Below are positions 17,603 to 26,693 of a DNA stretch of 51,556 nucleotides, one piece after another. Under the pieces are notes generated by a model. That model was not told the origin of the DNA. It ran no database searches and saw nothing but the letters and a program-made list of their open reading frames with translations. Location: NCBI RefSeq assembly GCF_000799075.1, contig NZ_JTLI01000013.1:1-51556 (forward strand), given 5' to 3'. Source of the DNA: Cetobacterium sp. ZOR0034 (lineage in GTDB: Bacteria > Fusobacteriota > Fusobacteriia > Fusobacteriales > Fusobacteriaceae). Positions within the stretch are counted from its first letter, which is position 1; every line of letters starts with the position of its first letter. The translations under genes were made by a program, and so were the position numbers.

Positions 17603-17634
17603 GTTTTTCTCCTTTTCTATAAATATAAAATATT

Positions 17635-20600
17635 TTAATCCTCTAGATCATCTATCTTGATTCCATCAAATAGATATGTATCAGGGGATGTCTTTTTGTT
17701 TTTATCTGTTGTTGCTCCTAATCCAAAGATATTAGAATCTGGGAATGTTAACAATCTGAATTGAATTGCCATACTCCACTCGTAATCTTTGGTTCTGTAT
17801 GAATAATCTCTTTCATAAGCCACTGCCCATTCATAGTATCCAAACTCTTTTCCTATTTCCACTCCAAATCCATCAAATGTGCTTCTTCCTGTTTCTTCAG
17901 GTTGTCCACTCAACTGATCATAGAATTTAACATAAGCTTTCGTTCTCCAACCTTCACTAGGTTTTCCAACTTTTGCATGTAAGCTAAACTCATGCTCTAT
18001 CTCTGTATCTCTCCATTTTGCTGTATCTACATAGCTTTGGAAAGCTGATTTTTGGTTATAGACATACCCAAGTCCTATTCTATTGTATGAATAGAATAAT
18101 CTTCCCTCTAACTCTTCTAAAGACTTTAGGTAGTCTCCAGTTTGTTCATATCTCTTATCATTTCTTTGCATCATAAGAGATGTGTGGAATCCTCTTTTAT
18201 AATCTCCAAAATAAGTTCTATCATCCACAATTCTATTTAAATTAAATGTTCGAACTCTAGAGTTTTCTCTATCTTCTAAAACTTGTCTAATTCTATCAAT
18301 CTCAACTTGAGATAGTTGATCTGGTGTCTTTTTATATTCTGAAGCTGCATATGAAACTAACTCTGCATCTGTAAATCTCTTATCCTTATAAGTATAAGCT
18401 AAATAAACTACATCTGAATTATAGTTTGATAGTGAGTTATTCCAATCTCCTGCATTTTTGTAATCTTCGTAGCTAGCTTTATAAAGATGCTCTACATCTC
18501 CACCAACTAAGTATGATACTGAGTAAGTTTTATTCTTAGTATTAATTACTTTTGCATTCTCTTCATCTCTTTCATCTTTTCCTTCAATATACTCTAAGTT
18601 TAACTTATTTTTACCAAAGTCATAAGTGTATCCATAGACATCTTCTCTGATTCTTTCTTCAGCATCACTTACACCTTCAATATTCCAAATACTAGAATCT
18701 ATTCTACGATTTTTATAGTAGAAATAGTTATTAGAATATCTGTAGTTAGCACCATAGTTTTCAAATGTTAAATCGTTATGGTTCTCTTTTTCTGTGTTGT
18801 AATCTGTAAATCTTTTATCTATTCCATAATCTAAACCAAAACTATTCTCATCATCGATTAAGAACTCTAACTTTTGATTTAAGATTTCACCTTTTTTATT
18901 GTCATTACTTGCTCTTCTAACATCCTTATAATCAACCGTGTATATAGTTTGAGTGTTTCCTAAATCGAATGTTAAAGTATCTGATACTTCATTTACATTT
19001 TCTTTATGGAACATTCTTCTATCACTAGTCATCTTAGAATCAGAATCGTAAGAATAGTCTTGATACATATATGTCAATCTATTATTTAAAGCTAGATCTG
19101 TAACTCTATCTCTGTTATCACTATTATCAAATAGCGTCACATTATGAGCAAATCCAGCTCTAACTCTAGTTGATTTATCCTCTGTTGATAACTCTTTTGA
19201 TTTTTCATCATCATAACCTTTGTCATACTGATCGAATCTAAGGTTTCCGTATAACTCTAAATCTCCTAAAGCACCTAAAGAAAGTTTTTCATTAGATAAT
19301 CCAACTTCATAGAAATCTGATTCATTTACATAAACTCTATACGCTTCTCTACCCCAAGGAGTATCAAAATCAGAGTATGTATAGATTCCCTCTCTATCCC
19401 AAATCTCCTCTTTAGTGTTACCACCAGCTACAGTAAACTTATAGTTATCATACATAAAGTCTATGTACCCTCTATTTTCTGTAGTTTTATTATAGATTAT
19501 ATTCTCATATCTGTTGTATTGAGTATCTCTATAATTTTTTGTTCCTGGATTTAAAATATTAGTCTTACTATTTCTATATAATGCTTTTTCTCTAAATGGA
19601 TCACTTTCAAGACTTAATTTGTGTTCAAACTCACTATAATCATATCCAACTTTATAGAATACATCTTTATATAGGTGATACTCTCCCAGTGAAGTTTTTA
19701 AGTTTTTGCTATCATAGATATCATATTGTGAAACTGTCCAAGGAGTATAATCAAACTCTATTCCATAGAAACCTTTTCTATTTAATTTACTGAAATTTGG
19801 GTCTCTTTCCCAAGAGTTTAACTCTCTAAACTTATCTCCAGATTTATCATCATAAGATATGAAAATCTTATTCTCTTTATCATTGAAATTGAATCCAAAG
19901 TTTTCAGCTCTCGATTGTAAATCTTTTTTAGTCGATCCCGGATCCATATCATAAAGGTAGTTATAATAAGCACCCATCGAATATCTTTCATTCTCTTTTT
20001 GAATTGAGATATCACTTGTTAAATCATAGTCTGCTGAAGCTCCGTAATCCATATCGTCTAATTGCTCTGCAACAATAACACCGTAAGCTTTTTTATCTGA
20101 TACTAAATTTAACTTCGCCTTTAAGGTTATATCATTATTGCTTCCTAAATTTGTTAGCTCTGTATCTAAATTATAGAATCCTAAACTTCCACCCTTATCA
20201 GGTATACCATCTATATATTTCCAACCGTTATTGGTATTTTCTTTTCCACGGAAGTAGCTATCTATTCCATCATCCATAGTTGAAATCATATTGTATGTTG
20301 CATTTTGATAGTTCAGATTTAAATATCCATTTTCTCCTGAGTAATTATGAGTATAATTTACATCCCATCTATTGAAGTTTCTTTCAATCTCATCTTCATC
20401 AGCTTTTTTATGTACAAGCCAATCATTTATATTTAATTGTCCACTTCCATAACTACCTAGGTCATACCAATTTTCCATTCTTCCAATTAAAAGACCGATT
20501 CTATCTCCAAACTTTGGTGAAATTCCACCTTTAAACTTACTGTCTTTATCTCCCCAAAGTACTCCTGATGTTATATACCAACCATAATCATCATCTGATC

Positions 20601-21258
20601 CCCAGCTTGGGAATAAAGGTACTTCCGATCCTTGTCTTATATTAAATCTATACCATGGTAATGAAAATGGGATTATATCTGTATCTCCAATAAATAAATC
20701 AGTATTTCTAAAAGTTACCTGTTTATCAGGCTCTATTACAATTGTATCTGATTGCAAATGGTATCCAACTTCTGAAGGGTTTCTCGTTTCAATAATTTTA
20801 GGATCAGTTGTAAACCAAGCATTTCTTAAATAGGTTTTTCCATTTAAATATTCGGTTTTATCTCCACCGAAATATATTCTATCGTTTGGTTTTTCTGCTC
20901 CTGTAATCTGACCAACCTCTAGATATCCAAAACTTTTTCCAAAGCTTCCAGTATTTCCTTCAGTATCAAACTCTCCGTTAGATGAATCTATCTTTAACTT
21001 TCCGGTCGGTTCATCCGCCTCTAAGAAAAATTCTCCAGGAACATAAGCTCTATTTCTTTCTCTATCTACTCTTACTTCAAAAGCTTTTAACTTTAAAGAT
21101 CCATATCTAACATTTACTCCATCTGTTGAAGTCATAGTATTAGAGTTTAAATCTATTTCAACTTCATCCTGTGTATCTTTAAGCATCTCAGTTTGTGCTT
21201 TTAAACTACTCATTGCAACAACCATTAATGCTAAAATCAAATAGATTTTCCTTTTCAT
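17635..21258 (-). CDS. lptD: LptD/OstA-like outer-membrane LPS assembly protein
   Basis: LptD forms the outer-membrane channel that inserts LPS into the outer leaflet. This protein has a signal peptide (MKRKIYLILALMVVAMSSLKA, cut near residue 21), an OstA/LptA-like periplasmic domain (about 30-170: ...GVNVRYGSLKLKAFEVRVDRE...), and then a very long stretch of alternating aromatic beta strands. At about 1207 residues it is roughly half as long again as E. coli LptD (784). I use ATG 21258 after GGGAGGG; the frame is open four codons further. The extra length and low-complexity acidic loops suggest an enlarged barrel or extra surface loops. The partner LptE is not visible here. Confidence 0.85.
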   Translation of the reverse strand: MKRKIYLILALMVVAMSSLKAQTEMLKDTQDEVEIDLNSNTMTSTDGVNVRYGSLKLKAFEVRVDRERNRAYVPGEFFLEADEPTGKLKIDSSNGEFDTEGNTGSFGKSFGYLEVGQITGAEKPNDRIYFGGDKTEYLNGKTYLRNAWFTTDPKIIETRNPSEVGYHLQSDTIVIEPDKQVTFRNTDLFIGDTDIIPFSLPWYRFNIRQGSEVPLFPSWGSDDDYGWYITSGVLWGDKDSKFKGGISPKFGDRIGLLIGRMENWYDLGSYGSGQLNINDWLVHKKADEDEIERNFNRWDVNYTHNYSGENGYLNLNYQNATYNMISTMDDGIDSYFRGKENTNNGWKYIDGIPDKGGSLGFYNLDTELTNLGSNNDITLKAKLNLVSDKKAYGVIVAEQLDDMDYGASADYDLTSDISIQKENERYSMGAYYNYLYDMDPGSTKKDLQSRAENFGFNFNDKENKIFISYDDKSGDKFRELNSWERDPNFSKLNRKGFYGIEFDYTPWTVSQYDIYDSKNLKTSLGEYHLYKDVFYKVGYDYSEFEHKLSLESDPFREKALYRNSKTNILNPGTKNYRDTQYNRYENIIYNKTTENRGYIDFMYDNYKFTVAGGNTKEEIWDREGIYTYSDFDTPWGREAYRVYVNESDFYEVGLSNEKLSLGALGDLELYGNLRFDQYDKGYDDEKSKELSTEDKSTRVRAGFAHNVTLFDNSDNRDRVTDLALNNRLTYMYQDYSYDSDSKMTSDRRMFHKENVNEVSDTLTFDLGNTQTIYTVDYKDVRRASNDNKKGEILNQKLEFLIDDENSFGLDYGIDKRFTDYNTEKENHNDLTFENYGANYRYSNNYFYYKNRRIDSSIWNIEGVSDAEERIREDVYGYTYDFGKNKLNLEYIEGKDERDEENAKVINTKNKTYSVSYLVGGDVEHLYKASYEDYKNAGDWNNSLSNYNSDVVYLAYTYKDKRFTDAELVSYAASEYKKTPDQLSQVEIDRIRQVLEDRENSRVRTFNLNRIVDDRTYFGDYKRGFHTSLMMQRNDKRYEQTGDYLKSLEELEGRLFYSYNRIGLGYVYNQKSAFQSYVDTAKWRDTEIEHEFSLHAKVGKPSEGWRTKAYVKFYDQLSGQPEETGRSTFDGFGVEIGKEFGYYEWAVAYERDYSYRTKDYEWSMAIQFRLLTFPDSNIFGLGATTDKNKKTSPDTYLFDGIKIDDLED

Positions 21259-21295
21259 TAGCCCTCCCATTTTCCCATTTTATGTTAAGTTCAAT

Positions 21296-21324
21296 TATAC
21301 CATAAAACAAAAAAGGTTGCCAGT
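21296..21324 (-). promoter_or_regulatory. Possible lptD promoter
   Basis: TATAAT (minus strand, 21296-21301), with TGGCAA 17 bases upstream. The -35 overlaps the trxA terminator hairpin. Confidence 0.4.
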
Positions 21325-21335
21325 AGCAACCTTTT
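21311..21335. terminator. Terminator after trxA
   Basis: AAAAGGTTGC (21311-21320) pairs with GCAACCTTTT (21326-21335) around CAGTA, with a T run in the minus-strand transcript. It separates trxA from lptD. Confidence 0.85.
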
Positions 21336-21346
21336 TATTTATTATT

Positions 21347-21661
21347 TTAATAAGAATTCAATTTTTCTAAAAGCTCTGATTTTTGTCTTAATCCAACGAT
21401 TTGATCAACTTTAACTCCATCTTTAAAGATAATCATTGTTGGGATACTTCTAATTCCGTAATCTCCAGCTAAATCTCCACTTTCATCTACATTCACTTTA
21501 CATATCTTTGCAGAAGTTTCTCCTGAAAGCTCTTCTAAAATTGGAGCTAACATCTTACAAGGTCCACACCAGTCAGCCCAGAAATCCACTAATACAATTC
21601 CTTTTGATTCTGTTACTTCACCTTTAAAATTTGAATTATTTAAACTTAAAACTTTTCCCAT
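21347..21661 (-). CDS. trxA: Thioredoxin
   Basis: Small cytosolic disulfide reductase, 104 residues, with the active site W31-C32-G-P-C35-K in FWADWCGPCKMLAP, and the cis-proline loop RSIPTMIIFKDG. It has its own strong promoter in the gap after the flavodiiron fusion gene and its own terminator, so it is expressed independently even though it is next to an oxygen-detoxifying enzyme. No thioredoxin reductase gene is in the window. Confidence 0.97.
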   Translation of the reverse strand: MGKVLSLNNSNFKGEVTESKGIVLVDFWADWCGPCKMLAPILEELSGETSAKICKVNVDESGDLAGDYGIRSIPTMIIFKDGVKVDQIVGLRQKSELLEKLNSY

Positions 21662-21706
21662 TTTTTCCTCCTTAACACGGAAAATCTTCCTTTAAATTGT
21701 AGTTGT

Positions 21707-21735
21707 ACTTTAACATACCTAACTATTTTTGTCAA
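21707..21735 (-). promoter_or_regulatory. trxA promoter
   Basis: TTGACA (21730-21735, consensus) and TAAAGT (21707-21712) on the minus strand with a 17-base spacer, about 45 bases before the trxA start. Confidence 0.7.
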
Positions 21736-21749
21736 TTTTAATTTCTTAC

Positions 21750-24335
21750 CTATTTATAGAACTTTTTTAAAAGATTTCCTTTTTTCTCTTCATCTTTTAA
21801 TCCTTTTATGATTACTATTCCTTTTTCCACATCACCAATTAAAATTCCAGACATTAATTGAGAATTTTTAAAATTTAACTTTTTATAGATTAACTCTTCA
21901 AATATTGTTTCAGAAACTGAATCTCCTGTTTCTAAAACTCCTCCTGCTGAAAATATTTTTGTACCCATGCCTTCAAAAGTTACCGGTTGAATTTTATCTT
22001 CATATCTTTCATCTATTCCTAAAGCATTTAATGCGGCTACTTTTCCTTGATCTGATGAGATTTGCCAAAGTCCAATTATATTTCCTTTATACTCAGCAAC
22101 ATCTCCACATGCATATATATTTTCTTTAGAAGTTTGCATTTTTTCATCAACAACAATTCCTCTATTAGTTTTTATATCTGCAGATTGAGCCAACTCTTTG
22201 TTTGGAGTAATTCCAGAACTTATTATTACAATATCCGCTTTCACAAACTCTCCATTATCTAGATAAATTCCTTCAACGTCATTCGTACCTTTAAATCTTT
22301 CCGCTTTAGAGTTTTTGTATAATTTTACGTTACTTTTTTCTATACATTTTTCAAAAATCTTTGATCCATCTTCATCAAGTTGTCTTGGCAAAATTCTCTG
22401 CATCATCTCTACAACGGTAACTTCTAATCCCAACTTTTGTAATCCGCATGCTGATTCCAACCCTAAAACTCCTCCACCTATAACAACAGCTTTTTTCTTA
22501 CCAATACAATAATTTTTTATCTCATCAACATCATTTTTATCTCTAACAGTAAATATACCTTTAAGATGCGAATTCCCTATACTAGGAATCATTGCTTTTG
22601 CTCCAGTTGCTATTATTAATTTGTCATATTGTACTATGCCTTTAGATGTTTTTAATCTCTTACTCTCATGGTCTATATTTTCTACAACTGTATTTAATCT
22701 TACTTCTATTTTTTTATCTTCGTACCATTTCTCATTTTTTACTAAGAATTTATCCCTTTCAATACTTTCCCCTATCATTTCTGATAAAAGGGTTCTATAG
22801 TATGGATATTCATTTTCATTGGATAGGATTGTTATTCTCACATCTTCACTTCTTTCTCTAGCTGCTTTAGCTGCTGATAATGCCGCAACTCCTCCTCCAA
22901 CAATAACAATCATATCATCCGTTTCAACTTTCTTTAACTTCTCCTCTATTGGAGATGGAACAAAGAATTCTTTTCCAACACCACAAGCTGGACAAATATC
23001 TGGTGCGTCAATCTGATTGTAACTTTCACCACAAACTGTACAAGTCCACTTCATAAATTTTCTGTCTGGATTTAGATTTTCTACTTCCTCTGCCACAATT
23101 TTTTCTGGAATAGTTTTTAAAAACATATGCTTTGCAAAATTCTGTCCAAACTCGAAAGCTGAATCTAACTCTTTTCTTGATGCTCTAAAATTAATTTTTA
23201 TTCCATCGATAACGTTCATTCGAAGTTGATTTAATCTATCTAAAATATTTGGAACTGCTTCTCCGCTCCATCCATAACTTCCAAAAGCTGAAACATATTT
23301 TCCACCGTGAACAATTGGATTTAAAGATGTTAAAAGATTCCAAATAACTGGGAGTGTATCTCCATTTATCGTACAACTTCCAAATATTATTCCATCAGCC
23401 CATTGAAACTCTCTTAAAATTTCACCTTCTAATTTTCCAAAATTCTGTACATCCAAATCATAACTTTTTACATCTACTGTACTGTTATAATCTTTTATCC
23501 CTTTTTCTATCTCTTTTGCTAACTCTCTTGTGTATCCATAAGCTGTAGCATAAGGAATTATTACACTTTTAAATTCATTTGGATTTTTTACTGTTGACCA
23601 ATTTTTATATGTTTCAATAACTTTATCTATATCCACATCTAAAACTGGTCCATGACCAGGTAAAATCATCTCTATCTTTAAATCTTTTATCTTTTCAATA
23701 CCCTCTAAAACATATTTTCTAAATGGCGAGAAAATACACATATAATAATATCTTAAGGCAATCATATAATCTCTTTTTTTCTCTAATGGTAACTTTGAAA
23801 GCAAAATATCGTCAAAGCTATAGTGTGAACCAAAAGAGTCACACGTGACTAAAACTTTATCCTCTTCAACATATGTATAGATTGAATCTGGCCAGTGCAA
23901 AAACGGAGCTGAAATAAATTTCAAGGTTTTATCTCCTAAAGAGATTTTATCCCCGTGTTCTACAATAATATGAGGAAACTCTTTATTTAAAATTCCTTTT
24001 AAAAATTCAATCGTATTTTTTGATCCTACCACTTTTGCATTCGGAGCTAAATCTAATAATTTTCCTACGGATCCCGAATGATCAGGTTCTGTATGGTTTA
24101 AAACTATATAATCTATCAACTTTATATCATCTAAACATGTTTTGAGTCTCTCTAAAAACTCATTGAATTTAATCTCTTTTACTGTTTCAAAAATAGCAAT
24201 CTTTTCACTACCTTTTAATAGATAAGAGTTATAAGTTGTTCCAAACTGAGTTTCCATTATTACATCAAAAACTTTCAAATCAGGATTCAGTGATCCTACC
24301 CAATAGATATCATCTTTCAATTTAAAAGAGTTCAT
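21750..24335 (-). CDS. Class F flavodiiron protein: FDP-rubredoxin-NAD(P)H reductase fusion
   Basis: A single 861-residue chain that should take electrons from NAD(P)H to reduce O2 to water (or NO). The diiron beta-lactamase domain has H81, E83, D85, H86, H147, D166 and H228, nearly the numbering of E. coli NorV. A flavodoxin domain follows from about 258 (IPYATAYGYTRELAKE). Next is a rubredoxin module with C432, C435, C448 and C451, then an FAD/NAD reductase domain from about 475 (IVIVGGGVAALSAAKAA and VVIGGGVLGLESA). This order is called class F; the Clostridioides difficile homologue is an NADH:oxygen oxidoreductase. I start at 24335 after GAGGTGGG; the frame is open 20 codons further, into tsaB. 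It follows tsaB by 16 bases. Confidence 0.93.
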   Translation of the reverse strand: MNSFKLKDDIYWVGSLNPDLKVFDVIMETQFGTTYNSYLLKGSEKIAIFETVKEIKFNEFLERLKTCLDDIKLIDYIVLNHTEPDHSGSVGKLLDLAPNAKVVGSKNTIEFLKGILNKEFPHIIVEHGDKISLGDKTLKFISAPFLHWPDSIYTYVEEDKVLVTCDSFGSHYSFDDILLSKLPLEKKRDYMIALRYYYMCIFSPFRKYVLEGIEKIKDLKIEMILPGHGPVLDVDIDKVIETYKNWSTVKNPNEFKSVIIPYATAYGYTRELAKEIEKGIKDYNSTVDVKSYDLDVQNFGKLEGEILREFQWADGIIFGSCTINGDTLPVIWNLLTSLNPIVHGGKYVSAFGSYGWSGEAVPNILDRLNQLRMNVIDGIKINFRASRKELDSAFEFGQNFAKHMFLKTIPEKIVAEEVENLNPDRKFMKWTCTVCGESYNQIDAPDICPACGVGKEFFVPSPIEEKLKKVETDDMIVIVGGGVAALSAAKAARERSEDVRITILSNENEYPYYRTLLSEMIGESIERDKFLVKNEKWYEDKKIEVRLNTVVENIDHESKRLKTSKGIVQYDKLIIATGAKAMIPSIGNSHLKGIFTVRDKNDVDEIKNYCIGKKKAVVIGGGVLGLESACGLQKLGLEVTVVEMMQRILPRQLDEDGSKIFEKCIEKSNVKLYKNSKAERFKGTNDVEGIYLDNGEFVKADIVIISSGITPNKELAQSADIKTNRGIVVDEKMQTSKENIYACGDVAEYKGNIIGLWQISSDQGKVAALNALGIDERYEDKIQPVTFEGMGTKIFSAGGVLETGDSVSETIFEELIYKKLNFKNSQLMSGILIGDVEKGIVIIKGLKDEEKKGNLLKKFYK

Positions 24336-24351
24336 AATCCCACCTCGATTT

Positions 24352-25023
24352 TTATTTTGCCTCTTTTTCTCTTTCAGCTTGTGACTTTGTAACATAATAT
24401 GGTTCTAGTGTAAATAGATTATCCTCTTTCTCTACTGCTAATTCAGCTAACAGTGAAGCTCTAGAAACATTTATTGATTTTTTTATAAAAATAGCTTTAT
24501 CACCCAATCTATTTCTGATTAACTCTTCATAAACTACAGCTCCATCACCAACAAAAACTGTTTCCTCTTCAATAGAGTTTAAAATATTTTCTAACTCTTC
24601 TGCCATATAGTCACCTTCTAAAATAAAGGCTCCATTCTCTTTCTTATATACTCCAGCAAATACTCTTTCCTTTCTTGCATCTAACATAGCTACAACTTTT
24701 TTATCTCCAGTATAAGTCTGAGCCAGTAAATCTAGCTCATTTATTCCTGCAATTGATTTTTTTAAAGCATAGGCTAATCCTTTTGCTAGTCCAACTCCAA
24801 TTCTAATTCCAGTAAACGATCCTGGACCAATACTCACCGCAATCTTATCAATGGTTTTTTTATCCACACCTGTTAAATTAAAAAGTGTATCAATCGTTGT
24901 CATCGTTATCGCCGAGTGGTTTTGTTTTACGTTTAAAGTTATCTCTCCTACCAATCCTTTTTTATCATCATACAGAGCAACTGTCCCTATATTTGTAGAT
25001 GTATCAATAGCTAAAATCAACAT
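24352..25023 (-). CDS. tsaB: TsaB, tRNA t6A biosynthesis protein
   Basis: TsaB pairs with TsaD and TsaE to add threonylcarbamoyl to A37 of ANN-decoding tRNAs. The 223 residues show the ASKHA fold start LILAIDTSTNIGTVALYD and the conserved VSIGPGSFTGIRIGVGLAKGLAY. It overlaps the 3' end of tsaE by 20 bases, so the two are translationally linked; tsaD is not in the window. The order hldC-tsaE-tsaB is one run, and the flavodiiron gene follows 16 bases downstream. Confidence 0.95.
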   Translation of the reverse strand: MLILAIDTSTNIGTVALYDDKKGLVGEITLNVKQNHSAITMTTIDTLFNLTGVDKKTIDKIAVSIGPGSFTGIRIGVGLAKGLAYALKKSIAGINELDLLAQTYTGDKKVVAMLDARKERVFAGVYKKENGAFILEGDYMAEELENILNSIEEETVFVGDGAVVYEELIRNRLGDKAIFIKKSINVSRASLLAELAVEKEDNLFTLEPYYVTKSQAEREKEAK

Positions 25024-25480
25024 ATTTTAACATCTCCTCCTCTTTTTCTTTATCTCCAACATACTCTAAATTTACAGCTCTAACCTCTAAGTCATCGGTT
25101 TCTAAAGCATATTCAAACTCTATTCTTATATATTTTTTAGGCAGTTCACTTTCAATTATATTTGCCCACTCTATAAGAGCAACACCATCGTTATTTATAT
25201 AATCCTCATATCCTATCTCATAGATTTCGTCTGCACTCCCAAGTCTGTATACATCAAAATGATATAAAGGTAATCTTCCATCTAAATACTCCAATACATA
25301 ATTGAATGTTGGACTTTTTAAATTTTCCTCTATTCCCAACTCTTTTGCAAAGTTTTTTGTAAACGTAGTTTTCCCAGTACCTAAATCACCAATCAATGCT
25401 ACTACTGTATTTGGCAAAACATAGTCTGCTAACTTTTTAGCCAAAGCATTAATCTCTTCAAATTTTAATATCTTTCTCAC
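25004..25480 (-). CDS. tsaE: TsaE, ATPase of t6A biosynthesis
   Basis: P-loop ATPase that drives the TsaB-TsaD cycle. Walker A is GDLGTGKTTF (about residues 31-40) and the family motif SPTFNYVLEY follows, then LYHFDVYRL with the Walker B-like aspartate. Length 158 is normal. The start is GTG behind AGGTG. It begins 11 bases after hldC and overlaps tsaB by 20 bases. Confidence 0.95.
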   Translation of the reverse strand: MRKILKFEEINALAKKLADYVLPNTVVALIGDLGTGKTTFTKNFAKELGIEENLKSPTFNYVLEYLDGRLPLYHFDVYRLGSADEIYEIGYEDYINNDGVALIEWANIIESELPKKYIRIEFEYALETDDLEVRAVNLEYVGDKEKEEEMLKYVDFSY

Positions 25481-25491
25481 TAACTTTTCAC

Positions 25492-25953
25492 CTATCCTTG
25501 TATCTTGTTAACTATATTTGTTGTAGATTTCCCTTCAACAAATCCTAAAATTCTTACTTCTCCACCATTTTTTTCAACAATCTTTGTTTCTGGTAAATCA
25601 TCCTTTGTGTAATCTCCACCTTTTACATGAATTGATGGCTTTAATTCGTCTAAAAGCTCACATGGAGTATCCTCCTCAAAAATAACTGTATAGTCTACAG
25701 CTTTTAAACCACATAACATCTCTGCCCTATCTAACTCACTGTTGATTGGTCTTGATTCACCCTTTAATCTTTTCACCGAAGCATCCGAGTTAACACCTAC
25801 AATTAAGATGTCCCCCTGTCTTTTAGCTTCGTTTAAATAAGTCAAATGTCCAACATGTAAAATATCGAAGCATCCATTTGTAAATACTACTTTTTTATTT
25901 TGCTTTTTTAACTCTTCTATTAACTGTGCTGCCATAGCTCTTTTTAAAATCAT
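25492..25953 (-). CDS. hldC: D-glycero-beta-D-manno-heptose 1-phosphate adenylyltransferase
   Basis: Makes ADP-heptose for the LPS inner core. This 153-residue protein matches the C-terminal (nucleotidyltransferase) half of E. coli HldE: VFTNGCFDILHVGHLTYLN with the HVGH nucleotide-binding motif, VGVNSDASVKRLKG, and the C-terminal EGKSTTNIVNKI. The kinase half must be a separate gene elsewhere. I chose ATG 25953 because TTAGGAGAG precedes it, eight codons inside the open frame. It leads a run with tsaE and tsaB, and its presence supports a heptose-containing LPS. Confidence 0.92.
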   Translation of the reverse strand: MILKRAMAAQLIEELKKQNKKVVFTNGCFDILHVGHLTYLNEAKRQGDILIVGVNSDASVKRLKGESRPINSELDRAEMLCGLKAVDYTVIFEEDTPCELLDELKPSIHVKGGDYTKDDLPETKIVEKNGGEVRILGFVEGKSTTNIVNKIQG

Positions 25954-26068
25954 ATATCTCTCTCCTAATATCATCATTTTTGTTTTTATTATACCATAAT
26001 TTTTAAACTTATATACACCCGCTAGTTTTTTTTCTTTCTACATGTTAAACTAAAGCGAGGTGATTTTT

Positions 26069-26650
26069 TTGAGAATTTTAGGTATCGATCCAGGAACAGC
26101 TATTGTTGGATATTCTATTGTGGATTATAAAGAAAATAAGATTGTTCTTATAAAATATGGCTGTATTTTTACAGATAAAAATTTAGCTATGGAGGATAGA
26201 CTTCTTCAAATTTTTGATGAGCTAGAAGAGATTATAGATTTATACTCACCACAATTTATGGCGATAGAGGAACTTTTCTTCTTCAAAAATAATAAAACAG
26301 TTATCAGTGTTGGACAAGCTAGGGGAGTTATTGTTTTAGCTGGAAAAAGAAAAAATCTTCAAATTGAAAACTATACCCCTTTACAAGTGAAAATGGGAAT
26401 AACTGGATATGGAAAAGCTGATAAGAAACAGGTTCAATTGATGGTTCAAAAAATATTAAAACTTGATGAGATTCCAAAGCCAGATGATGCAGCCGATGCT
26501 ATCGCTGTTGCCATAACTCATATAAACTCATTAACAAACTCTTTATACTCACCAAAAGTTACTCTTACTCCTCCAACTAAAGTTGAAAAGGAGATAAAAA
26601 GTAATAGAATGACAGCAAAAGAGTTTCGTGAGCTTCTATTAAAAAAATAA
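26069..26650 (+). CDS. ruvC: Holliday junction resolvase RuvC
   Basis: Endonuclease that cuts Holliday junctions in the RuvAB complex. The first catalytic aspartate is in LGIDPGTAIVGYS, with further acidic residues in FMAIEELFFFKN and the DDAADAIAVAITH segment. I start at TTG 26069, eight bases after GAGG; the frame is open three codons earlier at a GTG that overlaps the ribosome site. Length 193 is slightly above E. coli RuvC (173) because of a basic C-terminal tail. Single gene, divergent from hldC; ruvA and ruvB are not here. Confidence 0.95.
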   Translation: MRILGIDPGTAIVGYSIVDYKENKIVLIKYGCIFTDKNLAMEDRLLQIFDELEEIIDLYSPQFMAIEELFFFKNNKTVISVGQARGVIVLAGKRKNLQIENYTPLQVKMGITGYGKADKKQVQLMVQKILKLDEIPKPDDAADAIAVAITHINSLTNSLYSPKVTLTPPTKVEKEIKSNRMTAKEFRELLLKK

Positions 26651-26657
26651 AAAAATT

Positions 26658-26684
26658 AGGTGTCAGAATATTTTTCTGACACCT
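26658..26684. terminator. Bidirectional terminator ruvC / aminotransferase
   Basis: A perfect 11-bp stem AGGTGTCAGAA/TTCTGACACCT with loop TATTT, flanked by A and T runs on both sides, between convergent genes. Confidence 0.9.
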
Positions 26685-26693
26685 TTTTTATAT

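Noticed and set aside
17603-17634. T-box leader before thrS
   Set aside because: The gap to the lptD stop is only 32 bases, far too short for a T-box.
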